A stretch of DNA of 64,000 nucleotides from Verrucomicrobiales bacterium (GTDB lineage Bacteria; Verrucomicrobiota; Verrucomicrobiia; Verrucomicrobiales; DEV007), in NCBI GenBank assembly GCA_029212615.1, contig JARGPJ010000011.1:51948-115947 (forward strand). Reading direction: 5' to 3'. The notes beneath the pieces were generated by a model, which was not told where the DNA came from, ran no database searches, and saw only the letters and a list, made by a program, of their open reading frames with translations. Each line of letters opens with the position of its first letter. Positions within the stretch are counted from its first letter, which is position 1. Made by a program: the position numbers and the translations under genes. This document shows positions 8,241 through 16,773 of this stretch, one piece after another.

Positions 8241-9305
8241 ATGGTATTTGGTGGTGTTTTTACGAATGAAGTGGAAATCGCCGGCTTCCGGAAAAGTTTG
8301 ATTGAGTGGTTTGAGCGGGAGGGCGTTTCATATCCCTGGCGGGAGACGACTGATCCATACGCTATTCTTGTTTCGGAGCTGATGCTCCAGCAGACTCAGA
8401 TAGCGACCGTGCTCGGAAAGGGGTACTATCGGAGGTGGATGGAGCGATTTCCGGATTGGCAGAGTCTTGCCGGGGCGGATGAGCAGGAGCTTCTTAAGGC
8501 CTGGGAGGGCTTGGGCTATTATAATCGTGCGAGAAACCTGCAGAAGGCAGCTCGATCGGTCGTTTCGGACTTCGGTGGCCGTTTCCCATCCAGCTATGAG
8601 TCAATTTTAGGCCTTCCCGGCGTCGGTCCATACACTGCCGGCGCGGTCATGAGTTTCGCCTTCGATAAAAAGGCGGCGATAGTCGACGGAAATGTCCTCA
8701 GGGTGCTTTCACGCATCTTTGCATATGAAGAGCCGGTCGATACGCCTGCTTCGGGGCGGTTTTTCTGGTCAAGCGCTGATCGGCTCACTCCTTCGCGTCA
8801 AGTGAGGCTGTATAATTCGGCGATCATGGAGTTGGGGCAGCGGGTCTGCACTCGTTCCTCACCGTTTTGCGGAAGTTGTCCGGTGCAATCTCATTGTCGC
8901 GCCTACGCCGGAGGGCTGACTTCGCGGCTTCCCTTGAAGAAACGGCGGGTGGAAACCGTATTGAAGGAGGAGCACGTCGGCATTGCGATGGAAAAAGGCA
9001 GGATCCTTTTGACGAAAGAAGAGGGAAGCCGGCGTCGCGGAATGACACGACTCCCGGAACTGTGTGGTCAGAGCTGGGGGGATCATGTAGAGCTCTTCCG
9101 TTTTGATTATGCCATCACCAAATACAAGGTCAGCCTGCGGGTTCATCAACTTCCCCTGCCTGAGACGGCTTCAATAATGGCCTCGGGAAAAGGGGAGTGG
9201 TATTCCTTTTCCGACCTTGAGGCCCTGCCCCCAATGGGGGCGCCCTATCTTAAGGCCATCAGAAAATACCAAAATCTTCATGATGAGTTGAACCTAAGTT
9301 CTTGA
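8241..9305 (+). CDS. mutY: A/G-specific adenine DNA glycosylase MutY
   Basis: 354 residues from the ATG at 8241. An in-frame ATG at 8202 gives 13 more residues; neither has a good ribosome site, so the start is uncertain. The enzyme removes adenine opposite 8-oxoguanine. Visible motifs: SELMLQQTQI with catalytic Glu46, helix-hairpin-helix LPGVGPYTAG, catalytic Asp149 in VDGNVLR, and the 4Fe-4S loop C-x6-C-x2-C-x5-C (CTRSSPFCGSCPVQSHC). A shortened MutT-like C-terminal domain follows (VGIAMEKGRILLTKEE). Confidence 0.93.
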   Translation: MVFGGVFTNEVEIAGFRKSLIEWFEREGVSYPWRETTDPYAILVSELMLQQTQIATVLGKGYYRRWMERFPDWQSLAGADEQELLKAWEGLGYYNRARNLQKAARSVVSDFGGRFPSSYESILGLPGVGPYTAGAVMSFAFDKKAAIVDGNVLRVLSRIFAYEEPVDTPASGRFFWSSADRLTPSRQVRLYNSAIMELGQRVCTRSSPFCGSCPVQSHCRAYAGGLTSRLPLKKRRVETVLKEEHVGIAMEKGRILLTKEEGSRRRGMTRLPELCGQSWGDHVELFRFDYAITKYKVSLRVHQLPLPETASIMASGKGEWYSFSDLEALPPMGAPYLKAIRKYQNLHDELNLSS

Positions 9306-9393
9306 AAGAGAGGAAAATTAGCGCCAGATACTGCTTGTTTTGTTATCATTTTTTTTTAAAAGTGATCGTGATTGCCGCCTTTGGGAATTAACT

Positions 9394-9420
9394 CTGCGAT
9401 TCGTCAGGAACGAATCGCAG
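9394..9420 (+). promoter_or_regulatory. Perfect 11-bp hairpin upstream of the coiled-coil gene
   Basis: The arms CTGCGATTCGT and ACGAATCGCAG pair without mismatch around a 5-base loop, ending 43 bases before the ATG at 9464. No U-run follows on either strand, so it is not a simple terminator. It may act in the 5' leader as an RNA structure or as a binding site for a dimeric protein. Confidence 0.5.
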
Positions 9421-9463
9421 GAAATCCGGCGGTCGAAACACCGAAATCACCAGACTCAAAGTC

Positions 9464-10498
9464 ATGTGGAAAGTATTGCTCGTTATCTCATCAGTTGTCC
9501 TGGCAGGGGCTGCCTGGCTCAGTTACTCTAATATGGGAGCGATGAAGCAGCGGACTCTCGATGTCGAAGAGCAGGCCCGCCTGCTTGAGACGCGTCAGAA
9601 GTCCCTTGAAGAAACCGAGGCCGAGCTCGGGCAACTGGAGCAGTCAGTGCAGTCGCTTCTTGATCAGGCGGAAGCACTTGAGACGGAGAAGATCGATCTC
9701 GATTCAAAAGTGGTGAAAGCTCAGTCAGACCTTCGTGCCCAGGAGTCGCTGCTTGTCGAAAATTCCGGAAAGCTTGAAGAGGCGGAGGCCTTGATGGGGG
9801 ATATCCAGAAAGTGGAGGCCCTCAATAAAGAGATGCTCCAGATCCGGACTCAGATCGAAGAGGCTGAGATTGAAGTGACTCAGGCTGAAGGGGCGGTTGC
9901 TTCAGCTCAGGTAGAGCGCGATCGTCTTGAGAAAGTAGCGGCCGAGCTTGCTGCTCTTCGTGTCGATCAGGAAGCCGGTGTTATACGCGGCCAGTTTCAG
10001 TCCAGAGTGAAGAAGGCATACAACCAGTGGGGCTTCGTTATTGTTGAGGGCGGCACTGATCAGGGTGTCGTGAATAAGGCTCAGCTTGATGTTTATCGCC
10101 GGGGACAGCCTATTTGTAAGCTTCTCGTCACTTCTGTTGAGCCGGCTGAGTCAGCTGCTGACATTATTCCGGGATCTCTTGCGCCGGGTCAGTCCGTTCA
10201 GATTGGTGACACTGTTGTTGCTGCGGTTCGGGCTCAGACCCCTGCAGTGGTTCCTACTGCGGCACCGGATGCCGCTGCCGGCGCTGGTGCGACAGAGGCG
10301 CCTGCTTCCGCCCCTGCGATGGATGCCGGCGGTGCGCCTGATCCTTTTGGTGGCTCTGCTCCGGCGATGGATGCCGGTGGTGCGCCTGATCCTTTTGGTG
10401 GTTCCGCTCCGGCGATGGATGCAGGTGGTGCTCCGGATCCGTTTGGGAGCCCTGCTCCGGCGACGGATGACATGGCTGCCCCGGATCCGTTTCAGTGA
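9464..10498 (+). CDS. Membrane-anchored coiled-coil protein with beta domain and repeat tail
   Basis: 344 residues, family not recognised. An N-terminal membrane anchor (about 3-20) is followed by a long coiled coil (about 25-170, rich in E/Q/L heptads). Then comes a compact beta-rich domain (about 175-265: YNQWGFVIVEGGTDQGVVN, ending in VQIGDTVV) that resembles the small beta domains of MreC or FlgT C-termini. The Ala/Pro/Gly tail holds three 16-residue repeats of AMDAGGAPDPFGGSAP. The next gene encodes a shorter relative with the same plan. An envelope-spanning or cell-shape role is possible but only inferred. Confidence 0.8.
   Translation: MWKVLLVISSVVLAGAAWLSYSNMGAMKQRTLDVEEQARLLETRQKSLEETEAELGQLEQSVQSLLDQAEALETEKIDLDSKVVKAQSDLRAQESLLVENSGKLEEAEALMGDIQKVEALNKEMLQIRTQIEEAEIEVTQAEGAVASAQVERDRLEKVAAELAALRVDQEAGVIRGQFQSRVKKAYNQWGFVIVEGGTDQGVVNKAQLDVYRRGQPICKLLVTSVEPAESAADIIPGSLAPGQSVQIGDTVVAAVRAQTPAVVPTAAPDAAAGAGATEAPASAPAMDAGGAPDPFGGSAPAMDAGGAPDPFGGSAPAMDAGGAPDPFGSPAPATDDMAAPDPFQ
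10316..10459 (+). repeat. Three tandem 48-bp coding repeats
   Basis: Units at 10316-10363, 10364-10411 and 10412-10459 encode AMDAGGAPDPFGGSAP almost identically. A fourth degenerate copy (ATDDMAAPDPF) ends the gene. High DNA identity suggests recent duplication and possible length variation between strains. Confidence 0.9.
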
Positions 10499-10538
10499 TC
10501 GTTCGACCTTTTCCTATTTCCTTTTATCTCTCAGTAGC

Positions 10539-11330
10539 ATGAAAAAATTTATTATGATCCTCGCGGGCTTTGCCATGCTGGGTGCAATGGTGGTCGGTGT
10601 TCTCAATAAGAACGATATAGATCGCGTATCCAAAGAAGTCGAAGGCAAGAAGCTGGCCGTCAAAGAGGCCACTGAAAAACTCGGTGAAGCTGAAGATAAG
10701 CGTGATGAGGCTCTTGAAAAAGAGACACAGGCAAAGGATTCCAGAAACCAGATCGCAGCAGCGGTTGAAGGTGTTCGTGGTAATTTAAAGCAGATTGAGA
10801 GATCTCTTGAGGACGTTTCCGGTGAGCTTAAGAAAGTCGAGATTGAGCAGAAAGAGATCGATCTCGCAGTTCGTCGTCAGTTTCCTGACGGAAACATCAA
10901 GTCTGCGGAGGACCTCCAGATGACGCTCACGATGCTTAAGGACACGCTCACTGAGAAGCAGGCCAAGAAATCCGAACTGATGGTGCTGGTTGAATCGGCG
11001 AATGAAACGAAGCAGGTTCAGGTGGCCAAGGTTAAGGAGGAAGAGAATTTTCAGGTGCAGAGAGCTCAGAAGCTTGCTGTCAACGGTCTTGTCGCCACGG
11101 TTGTCGCGGTGAACAAGGAGTGGGGGTTTGTGATGGTGAATGCAGGACGTCAGCATGGCGTGGCTGCTGATGCCTCGCTTCTCGTGAAGCGTGGGAACTC
11201 ACGTATTGCTAGGCTTCGTATCGTCACTCTTGAAGACACCAGCACGGTTGCTGACGTGGTTGATGAGTCCACCGTTCGGGGGATCAATGTTCAGCCCGGT
11301 GATAAGGTGATCTTTGAAACCACCAACTAA
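10539..11330 (+). CDS. Second membrane-anchored coiled-coil protein, paralogue of the previous gene
   Basis: 263 residues from the ATG at 10539; the open frame continues upstream through the previous gene but that part is out of register with real coding. N-terminal membrane anchor (FIMILAGFAMLGAMVVGVL), coiled coil about 25-175, then a beta domain (VAVNKEWGFVMVNAGRQHGV to VQPGDKVIFE) that lines up with the upstream protein: both have W-G-F-V followed by G-x-x-x-G-V and a final GDxV. It lacks the repeat tail. Same strand, 40-base gap, probably one operon. Function unknown. Confidence 0.82.
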   Translation: MKKFIMILAGFAMLGAMVVGVLNKNDIDRVSKEVEGKKLAVKEATEKLGEAEDKRDEALEKETQAKDSRNQIAAAVEGVRGNLKQIERSLEDVSGELKKVEIEQKEIDLAVRRQFPDGNIKSAEDLQMTLTMLKDTLTEKQAKKSELMVLVESANETKQVQVAKVKEEENFQVQRAQKLAVNGLVATVVAVNKEWGFVMVNAGRQHGVAADASLLVKRGNSRIARLRIVTLEDTSTVADVVDESTVRGINVQPGDKVIFETTN

Positions 11331-11356
11331 TTCACGGAAACTCTCTTCTCTCCCTT

Positions 11357-11539
11357 ATGAAAGCCCTCAAAGTAATCGCCCTCGTCTCTGTCTCAGTCGC
11401 TTCTCTTTCTCTGGTTAGCTGCGAAACAATGGACAGTGGTCCCAAGCCTGAGCGCGAGCGCTTGAGTAGTATCCCTCACAACATGCCTGAGTCATGGGAG
11501 GGTCAGGGCGGTATGCCGGGTCAGATGGGTGGATACTAG
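11357..11539 (+). CDS. Small lipoprotein
   Basis: 60 residues. Signal peptide with lipobox LVSC (Cys22), then a short hydrophilic Pro/Gly/Met-rich tail (SSIPHNMPESWEGQGG). It follows the coiled-coil pair by 26 bases on the same strand and is probably co-transcribed. No enzymatic domain; function unknown. Confidence 0.75.
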   Translation: MKALKVIALVSVSVASLSLVSCETMDSGPKPERERLSSIPHNMPESWEGQGGMPGQMGGY

Positions 11540-11586
11540 TCTGCTCCAATTTTTCTGTTTTTTTGTTTCCTCTAACTCCTCTCTTT

Positions 11587-12054
11587 ATGTCTGACTCGAA
11601 TGCTGTCTTGCCCGAAATGGGATTTGCCATGGATTTTGATGAAGAGGAGCGCATGCAGCTGGGAGGCTTCGGCGATTTTCTGACCCTCAATGAAGGCGAT
11701 GTCCTGATTGAAGAAGGAAAGCCTCAGAACGCGCTCTTCCTTGTGATTATGGGGAGCTTTCATGTTCAAACTGATGCCACGGGGCGCCCGGTTCTTCTCG
11801 GTTCGATGAAGGCGGGGGACACGGTTGGGGAAGTGAATATTTTCGACCCCGGTATCGCCAGTGCAAGTGTCGTGAGCCGCTCGATTGGAGAGGTCTGGAA
11901 GATTGACCGCTCAAGCCTCGAACAGTTTCTTGAGGCACATCCCCGCTCAGCGGCCCGTTTTCTGGTAAACGTAGCGACTCAGCTCAGTAAGCGTTTGAGA
12001 AAAACGAATGAGAAAGTTGCCCTCGCCCGCGAGGCTATGCTGGATTCTTTTTAA
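11587..12054 (+). CDS. Stand-alone cyclic nucleotide-binding domain protein
   Basis: 155 residues from the ATG at 11587. The cNMP-binding beta-roll runs about 25-125: LNEGDVLIEEGKPQNALFLV, then GDTVGEVNIFDPGIASASV in the place of the phosphate-binding cassette (family pattern GE-x-A-L-x-RA). The RA arginine is not clearly kept, so ligand binding is uncertain. There is no DNA-binding or catalytic domain, so it would act through a partner. Same strand as the upstream coiled-coil and lipoprotein genes, 47-base gap. Confidence 0.82.
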   Translation: MSDSNAVLPEMGFAMDFDEEERMQLGGFGDFLTLNEGDVLIEEGKPQNALFLVIMGSFHVQTDATGRPVLLGSMKAGDTVGEVNIFDPGIASASVVSRSIGEVWKIDRSSLEQFLEAHPRSAARFLVNVATQLSKRLRKTNEKVALAREAMLDSF

Positions 12055-12125
12055 TTAGGTCCAGTGATTAATGACGCTCTCCGAACCGGTTCGCATGCGA
12101 TAGGTAGATTGGGGCGACCACCGGT

Positions 12126-12527
12126 ATGTTTGAGCCACTCACAATTCCTTTCGGTCCGGTTACGGGCTTAGGTTCTGCTTTTGCGCTGCTCTTTGCTCTC
12201 GTGATAGGGCATTCCTTTGCTGATTTTCCCTTACAGGGAGATTTTCTTTCCCGTGGAAAGAACCGGAATGGAAAGGCCCCTCAGTTGGCTGACGGAAAGG
12301 CAAATCCAAAAGATCTCTGGATTTATCTGATGACCGCACATTGCCTCATTCATGCGGGCTTCGTCTGGATCATCACGGGCTCGCTTGTTTTCGCTCTGGC
12401 CGAGTTTGTCCTTCACTGGATCATCGATGCTCTTAAATGTGAAGGTCGCACTTCGTTTGCGATGGATCAGTGGCTGCACGTTCTGACGAAAGTGGGCTTT
12501 GTTGTCATCATTTTCATGTCTTCCTAG
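12126..12527 (+). CDS. DUF3307-family membrane protein
   Basis: 133 residues with three or four membrane segments. The family pattern is visible: GHSFADFPLQGDFL near the start, TAHCLIHAGF, then HWIIDALKCEG and DQWLHVLTK, with His and Asp at conserved places. The biochemical role of the family is unknown. Followed on the same strand by ctpA after 51 bases. Confidence 0.8.
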   Translation: MFEPLTIPFGPVTGLGSAFALLFALVIGHSFADFPLQGDFLSRGKNRNGKAPQLADGKANPKDLWIYLMTAHCLIHAGFVWIITGSLVFALAEFVLHWIIDALKCEGRTSFAMDQWLHVLTKVGFVVIIFMSS

Positions 12528-12578
12528 GCCGGTAATACCGACCTTGAAAACTCGGCAGCGTGGGGGATCGTTTCGATC

Positions 12579-13904
12579 ATGACTGGTCCTTCATTTATTG
12601 CGCATGTGATCGCAATCGTCTTCTTTTCGCTGGTGGCCCCGGGTCCCGGATTCGTCCATTCTGAAGAGGCCGCCGAGGACTCCGGCTTCAAAGAGATTGA
12701 GCTCTTTACCGAGGTTCTTGAAACAATCAGGCAGAGTTATGTAGATCCTGACAAGGTCACCTACGAACAGCTTATCAACAGTGCTCTTGAAGGCATGCTT
12801 GCTGATCTTGATCCGCATTGTCAATTCATGCAGCCGAAGGTCCTTGAGCAGTTAAAGCGGAATACGGACAGCACCTATGAGGGAATCGGGGTGACTATTT
12901 CGACCAAGAACGAAGTTCTTTCGATTGTTACGGCGAGAGAGGACGGTCCTGCTGCGAAAGCAGGCATTCTTCCCGGTGATCAAATTCTAAAGATCAACAA
13001 TCAGCTCACTGAAGATGTCGGGATTTCTCAGGCGGTTAATTTGTTGCGGGGGAAGCCAGGTGAGCCCTTGAAACTGACGATCAGGCGCCCGGCGACACAG
13101 CAGCTCCTCGAGTTTGAGATGAAGCGTGAAGTGATCAAGCAATCTTCAGTCAAAGATATTAAGATCCTTAATCCCGAGCTTACGGCTCCCTATCGAATGG
13201 GTTATGCGCGAATCCTTCAGTTCAGTGAGCCTACCGCTGAGGAGCTCGCCGATGGTCTCGATAAGCTGGAGCAGGAGGGCATGGATGCTTTTATTCTCGA
13301 TATGAGAAACAATCCGGGCGGGCTCCTTGGAAGTGCAATCGATGTATGCGGTGAGTTTGTGGAAGCCGGAACGGTCGTTTTGACGACAGAAGGCAAGCCG
13401 GGATCAGGGGAGATTAAGGTCTATCGCACCAGTGATGAGAAGAAGCGCCGGGATAGGGATTACCCTCTCGCTATTCTCGTGAATCATTCTTCCGCCAGTG
13501 GGGCAGAGGTGGTTTCGGGAGCACTGCAAGACTTGAAGCGCTGTGTCGTTGTCGGTGAAACAACCTTCGGGAAGGGTTCGGTTCAGTCCATTATCCCGAT
13601 CGGAGAAGGAAAGGCGCTCCGGATGACGACCGCAAAATATTACACCCCCAGTCATCGGACAATTCACGAGAATGGCGTTGTCCCCAACATTGTTGCTACC
13701 TTGACTCCGGCGCAGGAGAATAATTTGGCCCAGTGGTTTGGACGCGACACCTTGTCCCCGGCTGAACGCAAGAAAATCGAGAAGTTCAGGGATCCTCAGC
13801 TGATTCGAGCCGTTGATTCAATGAAAGGTGCTCTCGTATACTCCTCCGTTGAGCCTGCCGGGACTTCTGAGGAATCAGAAAAAGATTCGGATTCCGGTGA
13901 GTGA
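12579..13904 (+). CDS. S41-family C-terminal processing protease (CtpA/Prc type)
   Basis: 441 residues with a signal peptide (about 1-28). A PDZ domain lies at about 105-185 (GIGVTISTKNE, AGILPGDQILKIN). The protease domain has NPGGLLGSAIDVC, the catalytic Ser in SSASGAEVVSGAL (about residue 308) and Lys in FGKGSVQS (about 330). It cleaves exported proteins from their C-terminal ends in the periplasm. The stop overlaps the longest start of tsaD. Confidence 0.93.
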   Translation: MTGPSFIAHVIAIVFFSLVAPGPGFVHSEEAAEDSGFKEIELFTEVLETIRQSYVDPDKVTYEQLINSALEGMLADLDPHCQFMQPKVLEQLKRNTDSTYEGIGVTISTKNEVLSIVTAREDGPAAKAGILPGDQILKINNQLTEDVGISQAVNLLRGKPGEPLKLTIRRPATQQLLEFEMKREVIKQSSVKDIKILNPELTAPYRMGYARILQFSEPTAEELADGLDKLEQEGMDAFILDMRNNPGGLLGSAIDVCGEFVEAGTVVLTTEGKPGSGEIKVYRTSDEKKRRDRDYPLAILVNHSSASGAEVVSGALQDLKRCVVVGETTFGKGSVQSIIPIGEGKALRMTTAKYYTPSHRTIHENGVVPNIVATLTPAQENNLAQWFGRDTLSPAERKKIEKFRDPQLIRAVDSMKGALVYSSVEPAGTSEESEKDSDSGE

Positions 13905-13915
13905 TTCCGCCTCAG

Positions 13916-14950
13916 ATGACTGAAGCTCCTCCGGATTTTATACTCGCGATTGAGACTTCCTGCGACGAAACGGCGGTCGCAGTTGCAGACGCGCGGGGCG
14001 GTATTTTTGTGAGCCGGGTGGCTTCTCAAATAGAACTTCATGCCCCTCACGGCGGCGTCGTTCCCGAATTGGCCTCAAGGAATCACAGTGCCGATTTGAA
14101 GCCGCTGATTCAGGCGACGATGGAGCAGGGCGGAATGGAGTGGAAAGATATCTCGGCGGTGGCAGCGACGTCCGGCCCGGGTCTGGCCAGTTCCCTCCTG
14201 ATTGGAGACACGACCGCAAAGGCGATGGCCGCGGCTTTGGATTGCCCCTTCTATTCGATCAATCATATGGAGGGACATCTTCTCTCCCCCTTCATTCAAA
14301 AAGGAATTCTGATCCCTGAGCACATCGCTCTGGTTGTCAGCGGAGGTCATACTCTCCTCGTGAAAGTCGGCGGAGTCGGAGACTACGAGGTGATGGGATC
14401 AACGAAGGATGATGCGGCGGGAGAAGCGTTTGATAAAGTGGGGAAATTGCTGGGCCTGGCCTATCCGGGAGGCCCTGAAATTGCGAAGCATGCAGCAGAA
14501 GGCGATTCTGCGCGGTTCGATTTTCCCCGTAGCATGTTGGACAGCGGTGATAATGATTTCAGTTTCAGCGGGCTGAAAACATCAGCGAGATACTTGATCG
14601 AGAAATTGAACCAGCCATTGAGTGAGACTGATCTGAACGATATTTGCGCTTCGTTTCAGGAAGCGGTCGTGGATGTTCTCGTCGGAAAGTTGCAGGCGGC
14701 TGCGAAGCAATATGATACCGGAATCATTGCCGTGAGCGGGGGGGTGAGCTGTAACCGGCGACTTCGCGAACGCTGTGCGGCCATGGCGACAGCCGGGAAC
14801 CTGGAGTTGGAGATGGCCGAGCCAGCCTATTCGACGGACAACGCGGCGATGATTGCCTTTGCGGCGGCGGCGCGTCGTGCCGCCGGAATGCCCGGTTCAC
14901 CACTGAATACGGACATCAATCCGAATCTGCGTCTTGGTTCGTTGCCCTGA
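13916..14950 (+). CDS. tsaD: tRNA N6-adenosine threonylcarbamoyltransferase TsaD
   Basis: 344 residues from the ATG at 13916. A GTG at 13901, overlapping the ctpA stop, is the alternative. It transfers threonylcarbamoyl to A37 of ANN-decoding tRNAs. Motifs: LAIETSCDETAVAV, GGVVPELASRNH, the metal-binding HMEGH, VVSGGHTLL, and YSTDNAAMIAFA with the third metal ligand. Full length. Probably co-translated with ctpA. Confidence 0.95.
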   Translation: MTEAPPDFILAIETSCDETAVAVADARGGIFVSRVASQIELHAPHGGVVPELASRNHSADLKPLIQATMEQGGMEWKDISAVAATSGPGLASSLLIGDTTAKAMAAALDCPFYSINHMEGHLLSPFIQKGILIPEHIALVVSGGHTLLVKVGGVGDYEVMGSTKDDAAGEAFDKVGKLLGLAYPGGPEIAKHAAEGDSARFDFPRSMLDSGDNDFSFSGLKTSARYLIEKLNQPLSETDLNDICASFQEAVVDVLVGKLQAAAKQYDTGIIAVSGGVSCNRRLRERCAAMATAGNLELEMAEPAYSTDNAAMIAFAAAARRAAGMPGSPLNTDINPNLRLGSLP

Positions 14951-15082
14951 TTCTCTTCAGGATAGTATTGCGCAATTGCCTTTGAATCTCTAGCCTGTCT
15001 CCTCCAAGCAGGATTGCGCGAGTTGTTTTGCTGAGGTGAGCCTGCTTAAGTGCAGAAGAGCATAAATCTATTTTCAAAATAT

Positions 15083-16480
15083 ATGAGTGAAGACACTACC
15101 CCCAAAGATTCCGCCTTCTCCCGTCGGAAGTTCGTGGCAGGAGCAACTACCGCAGGTGCGGCCGCGGCCATGCTGCCGGCTGAAATGAGTGCCCAGGTCG
15201 CCGGCAGCGATGCCGTGAAAGTCGGTATGGTTGGTATGGGCGGTCGCGGTTCCGGAGCGATTGTTCAAAACCTCACCGCGAATGACAGTGCCCGCCTCGT
15301 GGCGGTTGCTGATGCCTTTCAGGACAAAATTGACGGAACCGGTCCAAGAGCATCCGGTCTCCCGAAAATCATGAAGCAGTTGGAGAAGCTTGGGAAAAGT
15401 GACCAGGTGGATCTTCCGAAGAGCCGGCAATATGCGGGATTCGATGCTTATAAGGGTGTTATCGATGAGTGTGATCTTGTCGTGATTGCGACCCCTCCCG
15501 GATTTCGCCCGATTCATTTCGACTATGCGGTGAAGCAGGGTAAACACGTTTTCATGGAGAAGCCTGTCTGCGTCGACGCAAAAGGTTTTAATCAGATTAT
15601 CGAATCCGCGAAAACAGCGGATCAGAAAGGACTCAAAGTCGTGGTAGGACTTCAACGTCATTATCAGGATGTCTATCTGGAGGCTTTTAAGAAAGTTCAC
15701 GATGAAGGATTGATCGGTGACATCACCGGCGCCCAGGTCTGGTGGAACGGCAGTCGCCCCTGGATTGTCGAGCGCCAGCCCGGTTGGACTGAGATGGAAT
15801 ACCAGATGAGAAACTGGTATCACTTCAACTGGCTTTGCGGTGACCATATTTCAGAGCAGCATGTTCACAATATTGATGTCATGAACTGGTTCCTCAGTGG
15901 TGACTCTGTCGCCGGTGGTAACCCGATTTCCGCACAGGGAATGGGAGGAAGAGCCGGGACCGAGCCACGCAGTGTGGGTGAAATCTTCGATCACCACTAC
16001 GTAGAGTATCGTTACGGAGAAGAGCACGGGAATGCGGTTCTCAACAGCCAGTGCCGTCAGATCAAAGGAACGATGCGAAAGGTCGCTGAGGAAATTCACG
16101 GAACAGAGGGGATTCTCTATCTCGGAAACGGTCAGATCACTGATCGCAAAGGTGAAGTGAAATGGCAGCACCGCGCACCTCGAAGTGGTGATCCAAATCC
16201 GTATGATGTCGAGCACCAGCACCTTCACGAGGCGATCAAAAATGACACGCCGAAGAACGATGCTTACTATGGGGCGAAGAGTTCCTTCTCCAGTGTCCTG
16301 GGGCGCCTCGCGACATACAGTGGTCAGGAATTGCAATGGGATGAAGTGGTTGAATCGAATTTCTCTATCATGCCTGAGGAATTTGATTTCAATGCAGAGG
16401 CTCCTGTTCAGCCTGATGCAGATGGCAACTATGAAGTGGCCATTCCCGGTGTCTGGAAAGTTCCCGGTATGGAAGCTTGA
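15083..16480 (+). CDS. Tat-exported Gfo/Idh/MocA-family oxidoreductase
   Basis: 465 residues from the ATG at 15083. The twin-arginine signal SRRKFVAGATTAGAAAAM is followed by the NAD-binding Rossmann motif VGMVGMGGRGSG and the family EKP motif (VFMEKPVCVD). The C-terminal alpha/beta domain contains HISEQHVHNIDVMNWF. Relatives in Verrucomicrobiota and Planctomycetota oxidise or reduce sugars and carry the NAD(P) cofactor folded in before Tat export. Single gene, followed by a clear terminator. The substrate cannot be read from sequence. Confidence 0.9.
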   Translation: MSEDTTPKDSAFSRRKFVAGATTAGAAAAMLPAEMSAQVAGSDAVKVGMVGMGGRGSGAIVQNLTANDSARLVAVADAFQDKIDGTGPRASGLPKIMKQLEKLGKSDQVDLPKSRQYAGFDAYKGVIDECDLVVIATPPGFRPIHFDYAVKQGKHVFMEKPVCVDAKGFNQIIESAKTADQKGLKVVVGLQRHYQDVYLEAFKKVHDEGLIGDITGAQVWWNGSRPWIVERQPGWTEMEYQMRNWYHFNWLCGDHISEQHVHNIDVMNWFLSGDSVAGGNPISAQGMGGRAGTEPRSVGEIFDHHYVEYRYGEEHGNAVLNSQCRQIKGTMRKVAEEIHGTEGILYLGNGQITDRKGEVKWQHRAPRSGDPNPYDVEHQHLHEAIKNDTPKNDAYYGAKSSFSSVLGRLATYSGQELQWDEVVESNFSIMPEEFDFNAEAPVQPDADGNYEVAIPGVWKVPGMEA

Positions 16481-16505
16481 GGCGGACTGGTTTTTAACGA
16501 AACGA

Positions 16506-16539
16506 GCGGTCCCGGCTGAATGGTCGGGGCCGCTTTTTT
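16506..16539 (+). terminator. Rho-independent terminator of the oxidoreductase gene
   Basis: GCGGTCCCG pairs with CGGGGCCGC (one G-U pair) across a 10-base loop and is followed directly by six T residues, 25 bases after the stop. Confidence 0.85.
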
Positions 16540-16579
16540 GTGTCCCGCTTGAAAAGCGTCGGGTCTGAAAATACAGAAA

Positions 16580-16603
16580 CCGCTCAGCCCGAAGGCTGAG
16601 CGG
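16580..16603. other. Isolated perfect hairpin with UUCG/CGAA loop
   Basis: CCGCTCAGCC and GGCTGAGCGG form a perfect 10-bp stem around CGAA; on the minus strand the loop reads TTCG, the extra-stable tetraloop. No U-run follows on the + strand. The rest of the 16481-16773 gap shows only an AT-rich stretch before the next gene, probably its promoter, and no open frame. Confidence 0.55.
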
Positions 16604-16773
16604 CTCCGAAACACGAAACACAAACAGACAGTTACCGAGAAAGTAACCGGCAACAGAATACCTGATAATTAAGTTATGTCAACAATCCGGAGATAAAAAC
16701 TTAATATTTTTGCGTTTTTTTTAACTTCTCTCGCTCCGAAACGTGTTTGGTGTAACTTTTAGTCTTCATTTCT

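Noticed and set aside
10086..10538. Upstream extension of the second coiled-coil gene
   Set aside because: It overlaps the repeat-coding end of the previous gene in another frame; the product is Leu/Arg-rich noise. The ATG at 10539 gives a proper membrane anchor.
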